Shown piece after piece: positions 37,925 to 46,702 of a DNA stretch of 64,000 nucleotides. A program made the translations under genes and the position numbers. The notes beneath the pieces were generated by a model that made no database searches, was not told where the DNA came from, and saw only the letters and a program-made list of their open reading frames with translations. The stretch comes from Lysobacterales bacterium (GTDB lineage: Bacteria; Pseudomonadota; Gammaproteobacteria; Xanthomonadales; SZUA-38): contig JANQOZ010000122.1 of assembly GCA_028285525.1 (NCBI GenBank), forward strand, positions 53,026 through 117,025. The letters are read 5' to 3'. Each line of letters starts with the position of its first letter. Positions within the stretch are counted from its first letter, which is position 1.

Positions 37925-38514
37925 CAGCTCACTCCCAGCGCCGTTGGACCAACCTCTTTGCGAAGCCAAGCGATGGCCGCATCCCAGTCGCGCTGCACCG
38001 TTTTGGACGAAACACCGAGGACCGCTGCCGCTTCATCGAGCGTCAAGCCGCCGAACAGACGGTGTTTGAGAACCGCCGCGCCCCGGGGAAACGCGCCAGC
38101 GAGCCGGTCCATGGCCAGGTCGATCTCGGTCACCTCGCGCGCCTCGGAGTGGGAAAGCACGTTTTCAACGTCGTCGAACGGAACGTTTGGAACGCCGCCA
38201 CCGCGCTTCGCCGCCATCCGCGTCCGGGCGTAGTCCACCAGAACGCGGCGCATGCATTCGCTCGCAAAGGCGTAAAATTCGATGCGATTACCCACTTCAA
38301 TGCCGTGCTTCGAGGCGAGCCGCAGATAAGCCTCATGCACAAGACCCGTAGTCGACAGGGTGTGGTCACCCCGTTCCTGGCGCAGACGGCGGCGCGCAAG
38401 GCGACGGAGATCGTCGTACAGCACCGGCAGGATTGCGTCGAGAGGCTTCGGAGGCTCCGGCTCGCTCTGTCTTGCGTCAGCGTTGCGATCGCTTTGAGGT
38501 GGATGCTCCTTCAT
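37924..38514 (-). CDS. ECF-like sigma factor linked to Ser/Thr kinase
   Basis: A 196-residue sigma-70 factor of the ECF-like group usually found beside Ser/Thr kinases (TIGR02999-type). Region 2 contains LYDDLRRLARRRLRQERGDH and TTGLVHEAYLRL, with EFYAFASECMRRVLVDYART. Region 4 has LKHRLFGGLTLDEAAAVLGV and the recognition helix SSKTVQRDWDAAIAWL. The N-terminal 25 residues are charged and disordered, which may be where phosphorylation or kinase binding occurs. The TGATG overlap couples its translation to the kinase gene. Divergent from the multihaem protein gene by 275 nt, where I saw nothing notable. Confidence 0.93.
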   Translation of the reverse strand: MKEHPPQSDRNADARQSEPEPPKPLDAILPVLYDDLRRLARRRLRQERGDHTLSTTGLVHEAYLRLASKHGIEVGNRIEFYAFASECMRRVLVDYARTRMAAKRGGGVPNVPFDDVENVLSHSEAREVTEIDLAMDRLAGAFPRGAAVLKHRLFGGLTLDEAAAVLGVSSKTVQRDWDAAIAWLRKEVGPTALGVS

Positions 38515-38789
38515 CTAGCGTAAATGCTCAGCGAGGACCGCCCCCACGTCAAGCGGATCTCTGGAGAAGTACGTTCCCTCCATTAAGCCGAATTTCGGGC
38601 CCGGCGAACCCGTGTATCTGACCTCGCGTCATCGCTTCATGCGCGATTCCCTTCTGGCGGCGTTCTTTGATCAGACAACTCAATGTCCAACCTCCCCGCT
38701 GATCCACGCTTTTATTAGGGACCACCGGGGAACTCGGACACCGTTACGCGCTCGAGACCGTCATCACACAAACCAGTGAGATTGGGACA

Positions 38790-39827
38790 ATGAAAGCAGG
38801 TTGGATACGGCGTTACGCCATGTTGACGGGATTGCTCGCTTGTTGGCTCCAGCCGGTGGCCGCCAGCCCTGACTACTCCGGCTGCGAAAGCTGTCACGGC
38901 ACCTTCAACGAGGGCGACTATATCTCTCAACACGATGGCGCCGCTTGGGAAACGCATCTAATGGCGGGGCATCAGCCATCAGTGGATAACAAGTGTATGG
39001 CCTGTCACCTTAGGGAGGCGCCGAGTCCCGTATTCACAAACTTTTCCGATGATGGAACCTTTTCAAAGAGCTGCGTTGGGTGCCACGGGCGACAGGAGGA
39101 CGTGACCGGCAACTGTACCGGTCTCGCGACAGACCCGCGGTCTGAAGTTCACTGCGGCGCCGGAGCTGGACTGCGACTCCACCACGAGCGGCAAGTGGGA
39201 CAAGGCACGTGCTCTCAGTGCCATGACCGAGACCCGACGCCAGCCCCCGAGCGCCGACTGCCGTCAAACTACCTTGAAGCCGTCAGCACGATCGTCGACT
39301 CCTGCAACAGCGATGGCTCGGAGGCCCGCTTCGGCGCAACGGGCCTGGATAACGACGGAGATGGCCTGCGGGACCAGGAAGATAGCGACTGCCAGTTTTT
39401 CCTGAATGCCGGTCTGAACGACGCCTGGTTCAATCCCGCAACGCCCGGCCAGGGTTTTCTGCTAACGGTCCTGGAGGAAACCGGCATCGTGTTTCTCGCC
39501 TGGTTTACCTACGACGTGTCAGAGCCGACGGCGGGCGCAACGGCCGTGATCGGGGATCCGGGCCATCGCTGGCTGACGGCGCAGGGACCGTTCGACGGCG
39601 ACACCGCGGCGCTGGATGTGTTTCTCTCCGCGGGAGGTCGATTCGACGCAGCAGATCCGGCGGTTGGCCCACCGACGCAAAGTGGCACGCTCACAGTTCA
39701 GTGGGACGATTGTGGCGCCGCCAACGTCCACTACGATCTTGAAGGTGCCGTGCCCGGCGTCATCCCGATCCAGCGCCTCACCGAGGACAATACGCCGCTC
39801 TGTGAAATGCTGCTTGACGCGCAGTGA
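38790..39827 (+). CDS. Exported multihaem c-type cytochrome-like protein
   Basis: A 345-residue protein with a signal peptide (to about residue 25, LQPVAAS). Four Cys-x-x-Cys-His haem-binding motifs lie in the first 150 residues: CESCHG, CMACHL, CVGCHG and CSQCHD, so the mature protein probably binds four c-type haems in the periplasm. Residues 185-200 contain a calcium-loop-like LDNDGDGLRDQEDSDC. The C-terminal 145 residues form a separate beta domain opening with AWFNPATPGQGFLLTVLEE and WFTYD, a module I recall from exported proteins of Xanthomonadales but which has no assigned role. It may act in electron transfer or as a fused sensor. Confidence 0.85.
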   Translation: MKAGWIRRYAMLTGLLACWLQPVAASPDYSGCESCHGTFNEGDYISQHDGAAWETHLMAGHQPSVDNKCMACHLREAPSPVFTNFSDDGTFSKSCVGCHGRQEDVTGNCTGLATDPRSEVHCGAGAGLRLHHERQVGQGTCSQCHDRDPTPAPERRLPSNYLEAVSTIVDSCNSDGSEARFGATGLDNDGDGLRDQEDSDCQFFLNAGLNDAWFNPATPGQGFLLTVLEETGIVFLAWFTYDVSEPTAGATAVIGDPGHRWLTAQGPFDGDTAALDVFLSAGGRFDAADPAVGPPTQSGTLTVQWDDCGAANVHYDLEGAVPGVIPIQRLTEDNTPLCEMLLDAQ

Positions 39828-39988
39828 GCGGATTTTACGCGCTCGCCTAGGGGCTAAGCTAAGTCCTAAGGTCCAGGAACAAGTGAACCGCCACCGGTTT
39901 TCCAGAGACTGAGTCGTGTAAGTCAGGCCACTCCGGCCTGACCATTTGGTGCCTCCGCCGGGCTGGGCTGAGGAGGACTGCTGGCCCG

Positions 39989-40498
39989 CTACCCGATGGC
40001 GACCGGGCTTTCCTTGCCAACGGAATCCGGGTCCTCCCAGCATCGATCTCCGGTGAAAAAGTCTGAAAGCCAAATTTGGTAAATCACCTGATTCTCGCGC
40101 CATTCAAACAGAACGGAGTCGATAACCTTCGGGCTGAATGCTATCGAACGCAGCAAGAAGCCGTTTTCAACAAGGGCTTGCCCGCCTGGACTTAGCAGAG
40201 TCTCGTACGGGTCCCTGTTCTTGAGCAAAACTTGTACAGACGTGTCTTGAACCTCGACGCTTTCAACCGGAGCCTTTACTGTTGCATACCAAACGAGCCT
40301 TGGATTTCGGACGATCTTTACCGAGTCGCAACCTGGCGTCGAAAACTCTACCTGAATATGTTCTGGAATCGTTTCTGGGGTGACGGGGCGGACAATCGGG
40401 CTTGCTACAAGCGGAACGCACAAGAACAAAAGGGCCATCCGCGCTAGCTGACGTAATGCGGTGAGCCTCAGGATCTGCAAGGTGTCGGATTTTGCCAT
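39989..40498 (-). CDS. Hypothetical exported protein
   Basis: A 169-residue protein of no family I recognise. The N-terminal region includes a hydrophobic stretch (MALLFLCVPLVAS, residues 22-34) that acts as a signal peptide if translation starts at ATG 40498 or at the internal ATG 40435. The mature part is beta-rich with two cysteines (STPGCDSVKIV, GDRCWEDPD) that could form a disulfide. It lies divergent from the next gene with only 48 nt between starts. Confidence 0.6.
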   Translation of the reverse strand: MAKSDTLQILRLTALRQLARMALLFLCVPLVASPIVRPVTPETIPEHIQVEFSTPGCDSVKIVRNPRLVWYATVKAPVESVEVQDTSVQVLLKNRDPYETLLSPGGQALVENGFLLRSIAFSPKVIDSVLFEWRENQVIYQIWLSDFFTGDRCWEDPDSVGKESPVAIG

Positions 40499-40546
40499 TT
40501 AGCTCATATTCAGCAATAGTTTGGCAAAGAAACGCTGCGCGGTTAA

Positions 40547-41515
40547 ATGCCAAGCTTAGCCATGTTTCGACTCGTATTTCTAGCCATTTTCTTTATTGCT
40601 GTTGCTGGCTTTTGGTGGTGGGCGCCTCTTGAACCAAAAGAACAAGCACACAGGACTCTGCAACCGTCCTCAGAATATCCGGGGGATTTTGCTGAGAAAA
40701 AAGCACAGATTAATCGTGCGCTCAAAACACCGCAGGTACACGCGCAGAGTGAGAACGCAAGGCCACCACTGGTTCACGAAGACCTTTTGCCGGTTGACTG
40801 GTTACTTCCACCAGAGACTCAATCTGTCGAAGCTAGGACAAAGCTGACCAGTCGAGTCTTCTCTGAGGGCAAAACGTTTCTTGAGGAAATTCAGGAGCGC
40901 CTCGATAGCCAAGACGCAGAGGCGGCCTACTGGTACTCGGTTTACCTACAGCAGTGCATCGGCTCCGCAAGAACCAAGAGAATGCTTGATATCAGAACGC
41001 TTGCCTATGCATCTCATCTACGTGAAGAGACCGACGCTGCGATTACGGCAATGACCAAGGCCTTCGAGCGATGCAGTTCACTCGACCCTGCTTTGGACCT
41101 TAGGGAAGAGGCATTGGAGTGGCTTACGCTAAGCGCTGATCTTGGCCATATGGCGGCGCAGCTCAGTTACTACCAGAACGCGCAAGCACTTCTACGTGAC
41201 GTCGCATTTCGTGAACCACAGCGAATCTATGAATACCAGGAGCGTGCCAGGGTCTATATCCAAAGCCTTCTACAAACGGGACACCCCGAGGCATACGCAG
41301 TGATGGCAATCGCGCTTGACGACGGCTACATCTACGAAAAGGATCCGCAACTCGCCTTTGCGTATGCCAACCTCGCATCCGACAAGGGTTTTGGCTTTCT
41401 GGGAAACTACTGGAGCCTACAATATGGGCTTGAGGGCCAAATTACGTTGGAAGAGGCCAACGACGCCAAAGAACTGTCCAGTGAGATCTGTGAATCCCTT
41501 TCTGCGTGTCGATAG
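40547..41515 (+). CDS. Membrane-anchored Sel1/TPR-like hypothetical protein
   Basis: A 322-residue protein. One hydrophobic segment (residues 8-25, LVFLAIFFIAVAGFWWW) makes it membrane-anchored or exported. The rest is helical, and the C-terminal third (TGHPEAYAVMAIALDDGYIY, QLAFAYANLASDKGF) has Sel1-like alpha-repeat character. No catalytic motif. The start could also be ATG 40562. It converges on the DUF4124-like gene with only 6 nt between them. Confidence 0.65.
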   Translation: MPSLAMFRLVFLAIFFIAVAGFWWWAPLEPKEQAHRTLQPSSEYPGDFAEKKAQINRALKTPQVHAQSENARPPLVHEDLLPVDWLLPPETQSVEARTKLTSRVFSEGKTFLEEIQERLDSQDAEAAYWYSVYLQQCIGSARTKRMLDIRTLAYASHLREETDAAITAMTKAFERCSSLDPALDLREEALEWLTLSADLGHMAAQLSYYQNAQALLRDVAFREPQRIYEYQERARVYIQSLLQTGHPEAYAVMAIALDDGYIYEKDPQLAFAYANLASDKGFGFLGNYWSLQYGLEGQITLEEANDAKELSSEICESLSACR

Positions 41516-41521
41516 ACAACT

Positions 41522-41950
41522 TCAGGGTTGGGTTTCCCGTTTGTTCAGCTTGTCAACAAGCAGCTCAGTTTTCGCTGCTCGTTCTCTGTTCAAGTCTAAT
41601 ATAAACTGTTGATTTGCATTGACGCATTCTTCGAGGTGGGCCTGATACGCCGAACCGACAGCATTGTTTTGCGTCTTTGACTTCTCTAGTTGGCATTCCC
41701 AAACCTCTTTTCTAAGGCGCTCAGTACGCTGGCCATAACTTGCCAATAATTGCTCGTGCTCCAACCGGAGTGGATCTTCCTGAGGAAGTCGACGAAATCT
41801 GAGATACGGGTCCTGTTGCACGTGCGAGTCAATTTGCATCGCAGTATGCGGACAGGGTTTGTTGGTATAAAAGACGCCATCCTGGCCACGGCACGCATAC
41901 ACTACCGTTATTGAAAAGGTCGAAACGATAAGAGCTGCTTGGAGTAACAT
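41522..41950 (-). CDS. DUF4124-like exported protein
   Basis: A 142-residue protein with a signal peptide ending near residue 19. The mature N-terminus YACRGQDGVFYTNKPCP has the Y-C-x(n)-G-x-x-x-Y/F-T-x-x-P-C pattern of DUF4124 proteins, small periplasmic proteins of unknown role in gammaproteobacteria. The C-terminal 90 residues are charged and predicted coiled-coil, with two more cysteines (WECQLEK, LEECVN). Confidence 0.7.
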   Translation of the reverse strand: MLLQAALIVSTFSITVVYACRGQDGVFYTNKPCPHTAMQIDSHVQQDPYLRFRRLPQEDPLRLEHEQLLASYGQRTERLRKEVWECQLEKSKTQNNAVGSAYQAHLEECVNANQQFILDLNRERAAKTELLVDKLNKRETQP

Positions 41951-42049
41951 CTAGCGGGTCACCTGCGGGCCTATCTCATTCAATGACTTGACTACCTTCT
42001 CCCCAGCGCGTTCGCGGCCCTTACGTCCCTAGGAATCGCTCGACAGACG

Positions 42050-42745
42050 TCACATACACACTATCAAATCTCGGATCACGTCGGGCCGAGAGATAAACGG
42101 ATGGTGGCCCGCGTCAACCTCGACCAGTTGGCTCGCGCGGCGCGCAAACTCCCGTTGTAAATCAGGCGGAGTACCTTTATCCGCTTTGCACACGACGTAG
42201 GTTGTTGGAATTTCACGCCAAGCTGTTGAGGTTACAGGCTGTTCAAGTACGGCCAAACTCTGTCTCGCCGTGTATTGGATCGCTTGTCTCTGAACGCTCA
42301 AGCTGCAGTCTTGTAGAAACGTGCTGGCGAGCGCGTCAGAACATACAGTAAAGGTCCCGCCATTTAGGTCGATATCCAAAAACGCTGCTGGCTGGTCATC
42401 TCCGAAGGTAGAGAGGCTTTCGCCGGTTTCGGGCAAATAGCTGGCGATCAGCAGCAGGTGATGGATATTGTCGATTCCAGCCGCGCCCTCTGAGGCAACG
42501 ATTCCGCCGTAGCTGTGTGCAGCGACTATCGTCGGTTCGACACACGCAGCTAAGACCTCCCGTAATGCACGAGCGTCCTCCTCCAGGCCGGGCCCATGGA
42601 TGTCAGGCCGAGCGCCTGTTTCGCCGCAGCTTGGCAGCTTAAGTGCAGTGCTGATGATGTCTCTTTCGAAGAGTAACTCAGATGTGGGACGCCACCACCA
42701 GTCGCCATTGCGCACACAGGCGCCGTGAACGAATACCACTCTCAT
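42050..42745 (-). CDS. Alpha/beta hydrolase
   Basis: A 231-residue cytoplasmic alpha/beta hydrolase. It starts with the oxyanion strand VVFVHGACVRNGDWWW, has the nucleophile elbow AAHSYGGIV (Ser near residue 98) and ends with VDAGHHPFISRP, giving the catalytic His. This small form resembles the salicylate-esterase/EstC-like group. The gene is divergent from a TetR-type regulator with only about 28 nt between the two starts, so the regulator probably represses both from one operator. Confidence 0.85.
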   Translation of the reverse strand: MRVVFVHGACVRNGDWWWRPTSELLFERDIISTALKLPSCGETGARPDIHGPGLEEDARALREVLAACVEPTIVAAHSYGGIVASEGAAGIDNIHHLLLIASYLPETGESLSTFGDDQPAAFLDIDLNGGTFTVCSDALASTFLQDCSLSVQRQAIQYTARQSLAVLEQPVTSTAWREIPTTYVVCKADKGTPPDLQREFARRASQLVEVDAGHHPFISRPDVIRDLIVCM

Positions 42746-42773
42746 CGGTCACCCCGGGTTGCTATTTGGTTGC

Positions 42774-43376
42774 ATGAATATGAGAATAAACGTAATCACC
42801 ATTACATTAAAGAGGAAGCCGATCGGCAGATCGCATCAACCAGAGATCAAGGCCAAGTTGTTAGAGACTTGTACTGAGTTTTGTCTGCAGCATGGTCTGC
42901 CAAATCAAATCGATCCGCTGGCATCGGCAACGGGCACATCCGCTAGAATGTTGGTCTACCATTTCGGTACGCGCGATGACCTTTTGCGCGAAATCCTCGT
43001 GCGCGCCCGGCAGCGTCAAATCGAAACTTTCACTCAACTGTTAGCGCCAAGAAATCGTGAGTCTTACCTGGAAACTCTGGCGAACGCGTGGAAGGCGATA
43101 TCCGGGCGTCCTGGACAGCCCTATCTTCGAATATTCACGCGCTTGCGCGAATCCGATGGCGAGAAGCTTTGGCCCGGATTTAAGCGGCAAGCAACGACTG
43201 ATTGGCTTCCGCCACTCACCGCAGGTCTCACCAGCATAGGTCGGCCAGAACTAGCCACATTGGTGCTGGCGGTGATCCGTGGACTTCTTTTGGACCTCGA
43301 CGCAACTGGGAACAAAGTGCGAACTTCAGAAGCCTTCAAGCAGTTCCTGGAGGCGCTCGACGAAAAAGCGCAATGA
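42774..43376 (+). CDS. TetR family transcriptional regulator
   Basis: A regulator of about 200 residues. The N-terminal helix-turn-helix is visible as KAKLLETCTEFCLQHG, then ASATGTSARMLVYHFGTRDDLLREIL, the recognition-helix stretch of TetR proteins. The C-terminal ligand domain is typical in length. I choose ATG 42774; a TTG at 42759 and ATG at 42780 are also possible. Divergent from the alpha/beta hydrolase, its likely target. Confidence 0.85.
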   Translation: MNMRINVITITLKRKPIGRSHQPEIKAKLLETCTEFCLQHGLPNQIDPLASATGTSARMLVYHFGTRDDLLREILVRARQRQIETFTQLLAPRNRESYLETLANAWKAISGRPGQPYLRIFTRLRESDGEKLWPGFKRQATTDWLPPLTAGLTSIGRPELATLVLAVIRGLLLDLDATGNKVRTSEAFKQFLEALDEKAQ

Positions 43377-43507
43377 ATCGATAGCTAACCACAGAAACAG
43401 AGACCTAAGTCGTCTGCTACAAGGTAGAAGCAGTATCCTGGGATAGGCGTTTGAGCCTGAGTTTACGCCAGAATAGTACCCGGTTCGAATTCTCACGAAG
43501 TCATGCG

Positions 43508-44509
43508 TCACTGCATTCGAAACCGGTCGCGGTAATCAGTTGGAGCCACCCTCAGAATCCGTCGGAACGAACGCCTCATCGAATCTGCACTGCGAAAACC
43601 GCAGTCACTTGCTATGGCATTGATTGATTTCTCGGTTCCTTCAAGGCTCAGGCGCGCAGCGTCGACACGCAACCTCTCAACGAAGGCTGCAGGTGATTGT
43701 CCAATTTCTTTTCGAAATACTCGCGAGAAATTGCGGTGGCTCATGTGCGCATGATCAGCCAGAGTCTGAACGGATAGATCCGCCGCAAGGTTGTCGGAAG
43801 CCCAAACAACCAGCTCATTGATGACCTCCCGTTCCGTGTGCTGAGCTTCCAAGGTGTTGCTGTACTGTGACTGCCCACCTTGGCGTCTCATGAAAACTAC
43901 CAGATCACGGGCGCATGACAGAGCGATAGCTTGCCCTAAATCCTCTTCGACCAACGCTAGAGCCAGGTCGATTCCTGCGGTAACGCCAGCGGATGTATAA
44001 AGGTGTCCATCTTTCACGAAAATGGAGTCGGGCAGTACATCGATCTTGGGAAAACGCGCGGCAAGCTGTTCGGCTCCACGCCAGTGCGTCGTTGCCTGTC
44101 TACCGTCAAGTTGTCCCGCCTCTGCCAGCAGGAACGCCCCAGCACAGATCGATACGATGCGCCTCGATCGGCCACTCAAGCGCCGTAGCGTAGAAATCCA
44201 GCTACGCGGTGGCGTTGCTCCCCACGCCAATTCGGTGGCTGGAACTACCAACGTATCGATGGTTCCCCGGCAATATTTGGCAGGTCGGTGGCTTTCAAAG
44301 GAGAGCCCTGCGTTTGATTGAATGGCGCCTGAGTCGTCACCGCTCACCAGCTCCAGGCGATATGGTGGCGAACCTTCGCGATAAAGCTTGTTGGCAAGAG
44401 AGAACACTTCCCAGGGGCCAGCCAGGTCGAGCAGAGTGACTCGGGGAAATGTCAGGAATACGACTCGGCGGGTCTCTCCTTCAACGGTGCTGGTTTTTGG
44501 TGTTCTCAT
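43508..44509 (-). CDS. GlxA-type AraC family regulator with DJ-1/PfpI domain
   Basis: A 333-residue regulator. Residues 12-190 form a DJ-1/PfpI (GATase1-like) domain: FLTFPRVTLLDLAGPWEVF at the start, the nucleophile-region loop VSICAGAFLLAEAG and AGVTAGIDLALALVEEDLGQ. The C-terminal 100 residues contain two AraC helix-turn-helix units (VQTLADHAHMSHRNFSRVF, AIASDCGFRSADSMRRSFRR). In this subfamily the DJ-1 domain binds a ligand rather than acting as an enzyme. It lies divergent, 122 nt from the start of a Tat-exported DJ-1 protein that is clearly its relative and probable target. Confidence 0.92.
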   Translation of the reverse strand: MRTPKTSTVEGETRRVVFLTFPRVTLLDLAGPWEVFSLANKLYREGSPPYRLELVSGDDSGAIQSNAGLSFESHRPAKYCRGTIDTLVVPATELAWGATPPRSWISTLRRLSGRSRRIVSICAGAFLLAEAGQLDGRQATTHWRGAEQLAARFPKIDVLPDSIFVKDGHLYTSAGVTAGIDLALALVEEDLGQAIALSCARDLVVFMRRQGGQSQYSNTLEAQHTEREVINELVVWASDNLAADLSVQTLADHAHMSHRNFSRVFRKEIGQSPAAFVERLRVDAARLSLEGTEKSINAIASDCGFRSADSMRRSFRRILRVAPTDYRDRFRMQ

Positions 44510-44631
44510 CGCATGATGGCCGAAAATGTCGGCATATTGTCATTTACGCCAAACCTAATGTCCATCACACTTTGAATCGTGACGGGCATCCTCGTCCGTC
44601 TAAGCAGATAAACCCTTACGAGAGAATCACG

Positions 44632-45489
44632 ATGGATATAGATCAGACGGAAGCTAACTTAAGTCGGAGACATTTCGTTTCAGCGGCGGCCACCGCCTCT
44701 GGCGTCGCTCTAGGCCTTACGGCCGAACAGACAAGCGCAAATACCCCGACGAAACTGCAGAAATCCAAGACTCAGTTGCCACCCATGCATAAGGGCAAAA
44801 AGCCAGAAGTGGCGATGCTCTTGTATCCGGGTGTGACTCTATTGGATCTGGTTGGGCCGCAAGCTGTTCTGGCGCCGTCATGCAATGTTCACATCGTCTG
44901 GAAAAACACCGATCTGCTGGAGACAGACAGCGGTATCGTGATGAAGGCGACGTCGACACTTGAGGAGTGTCCTAAAAATCTTGACGTGTTGTTCGTGCCG
45001 GGAGGGGAGTTCAGCATCATGCAGGATGAAGGCGTGCTCCGTTTTCTTGCTGATCGAGGGTCACGAGCAAGGTATGTAACAAGCGTTTGTGGAGGGTCGA
45101 TCGTGTTGGGGGCTGCGGGACTACTGCAAGGTTATGAGGCCACCTCACACTGGTCGGCGCGGGACAAGCTGCCGCTGTTTGGCGCCACGCCGGTCGAAGC
45201 AAGAGTTGTACGTGACCGTAACCGGATTTCGGGTGGCGGCGTGACGGCGGGTATCGATTTTGGTCTGGTATTGCTCGCGGAGTTGCTCGGTGAGGACGTG
45301 GCCAAGATGTCGCAGCTGGCCCTGGAGTACGATCCAGCGCCGCCGTTTGACGCTGGTACACCCGCCAAAGCCGGCCCCGAAATCATGAACAAAATGGCGG
45401 AATGGCTCGGACCCATGGGTGATGTATTGACGCCGATGTGCGCCGCTGCGGCAGAGAACATGGGAAAATACACTCGGATCATTAACTAG
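44632..45489 (+). CDS. Tat-exported DJ-1/PfpI family protein (isonitrile hydratase-like)
   Basis: A 285-residue protein. I choose ATG 44632: from there residues 10-35 form a twin-arginine signal (LSRRHFVSAAATASG), while the longer 346-aa reading frame lacks a matching ribosome site. The domain repeats the DJ-1 motifs of the divergent regulator: LLYPGVTLLDLVGPQAVLAP, SVCGGSIVLGAAGLLQG (nucleophile Cys) and GGGVTAGIDFGLVLLAELLG. Isonitrile hydratases have this form, but export is uncommon for them. The reaction is not determined. Confidence 0.85.
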   Translation: MDIDQTEANLSRRHFVSAAATASGVALGLTAEQTSANTPTKLQKSKTQLPPMHKGKKPEVAMLLYPGVTLLDLVGPQAVLAPSCNVHIVWKNTDLLETDSGIVMKATSTLEECPKNLDVLFVPGGEFSIMQDEGVLRFLADRGSRARYVTSVCGGSIVLGAAGLLQGYEATSHWSARDKLPLFGATPVEARVVRDRNRISGGGVTAGIDFGLVLLAELLGEDVAKMSQLALEYDPAPPFDAGTPAKAGPEIMNKMAEWLGPMGDVLTPMCAAAAENMGKYTRIIN

Positions 45490-45619
45490 TTCGAGTGAGC
45501 GGGTATTACGTCTCTAACCGTGAGTCTTGAAGTGACTAGCAATTGCCGATGGGCTGTTGGCTGAAATTGGGGTGAAGTCTCAAAATGGAATCCATTCTGG
45601 GGCCCAAGAGGTTCACTAG

Positions 45620-46186
45620 GTGGAGTTAGATCTCCCGGATTGTATGTCAGCTGTCCGAGACTTTGCGGCCTCGCGCGCCTGTACGCCACGCGCCCGCGCA
45701 AGACTCTACGGGCCCGATCCAACCATTGCGCCGAACTATTTTGAACTCGTTATTTTCCCTAAGCTCTCACCAGAGCGGATACACCAGTACAGCAAGGAGA
45801 ATCGACTGGTGTTTCCGTCTTCATATAGCGGTATTTTAGAGAAAACGAACGGCTTGAGGCTCTTTGGACTCGATGTTTTCGGGGTACCTGCGGATGAGTC
45901 TAGGCTCGGCTCGTCAGACGTCGTTTCATGCGTTGACGTATCGTTCGCTAATCGGTTTTGGTCCAAGACTTTCGCTGGGCTCATAGAGCCGGGAGATTTT
46001 TATTTCGCGTCTTCCGATATCTCCGGGTCGGAGAAGGCAGCCTTCTTCGTTCGCGGGTCAAAGGTAATAGGAGTGACAGAAACCTGTGTGCTTGAATCCT
46101 ACGAGGACATGAAAGACTCTTTTACTGCAGAAGTTGAACGTGCTGTGCGCGTTTACCGGAATCTGCGTGAACGTAGCTTGGACTGA
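45620..46186 (+). CDS. SMI1/KNR4 (SUKH)-like protein
   Basis: A 188-residue protein, GTG start at 45620. The core shows the SUKH pattern: YSKENRLVFPSSYSGILEKT followed by NGLRLFG, the usual P-x-x-Y/F-x-x-x-L-x-x-x-N-G-x-x-F/L. SUKH proteins often act as immunity proteins against nuclease toxins in polymorphic-toxin systems. No toxin gene lies next to it, so it may be an orphan immunity gene. It is the last chromosomal gene before the integrated element. Confidence 0.7.
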   Translation: MELDLPDCMSAVRDFAASRACTPRARARLYGPDPTIAPNYFELVIFPKLSPERIHQYSKENRLVFPSSYSGILEKTNGLRLFGLDVFGVPADESRLGSSDVVSCVDVSFANRFWSKTFAGLIEPGDFYFASSDISGSEKAAFFVRGSKVIGVTETCVLESYEDMKDSFTAEVERAVRVYRNLRERSLD

Positions 46187-46522
46187 CCCGTGTATCGCGG
46201 GCACTTTTGATTGATTCCAATGCAGGCGCACGCGATTTGAACATCTCGAAGGTATTGGTGCTCGGGATTCTAGATAAAGCCCAAAAGCCGTCGCAGTGCC
46301 GCCGTTCTAACGCGCTTCTATCAAAGCGTTAAAGACCAAGCACAACGTTAAACAGCAACGTGTCGAGCAGTTTACCCGTTTCGCGACATCTGGGAACAAG
46401 GAGCGCCTGTCATCGGATGGCGTATACGTGGCCTGAGGCCGAGCAGTGCCTGTCCGGGAGTACGCTGGGCCCTGAACAGCTTTCTATAAACGTGGTGTGG
46501 GGCGACGAACAAGCGGAGAATT
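46187..46522. other. Intergenic region left of the element
   Basis: A 336-nt stretch without a believable gene. It has a small hairpin around 46312-46340 (TAACGC against GCGTTA) and a nearby GTTAAAC, which superficially recall an integron attC site but do not meet its length or pairing rules. It was the downstream region of the tRNA-Pro gene before the element inserted. Confidence 0.4.
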
Positions 46523-46570
46523 TGGTCGGAGTGAGAGGATTCGAACCTCTGGCCCCTGCCTCCCGAAGGC
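46523..46570 (-). repeat. attL: displaced 3' part of tRNA-Pro
   Basis: Equivalent to nucleotides 30-77 of the tRNA-Pro, CCA included, but lacking the 5' half, so it cannot form a tRNA. It differs from the right copy by one base in the T-stem, where this copy has a Watson-Crick A-U pair and the intact gene a G-U wobble. It should be the original chromosomal 3' end, pushed aside when the element inserted. Confidence 0.88.
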
Positions 46571-46702
46571 GTTTTTGCTACCTTGGATATCAATCACTTA
46601 TATCTCTAACCTATTGAACTGTATCGGCTACTGTCTCGTTCTGTCTGTGGCTGTCGGTCTAAGGTATCATTGTTTGCACTTCCGTTGCACTTTAGGCGTC
46701 CC

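Noticed and set aside
46308..46360. Integron attC-like sequence with GTTAAAC
   Set aside because: The inverted region is too short and the outer boxes mismatch; no integrase or second attC is nearby.
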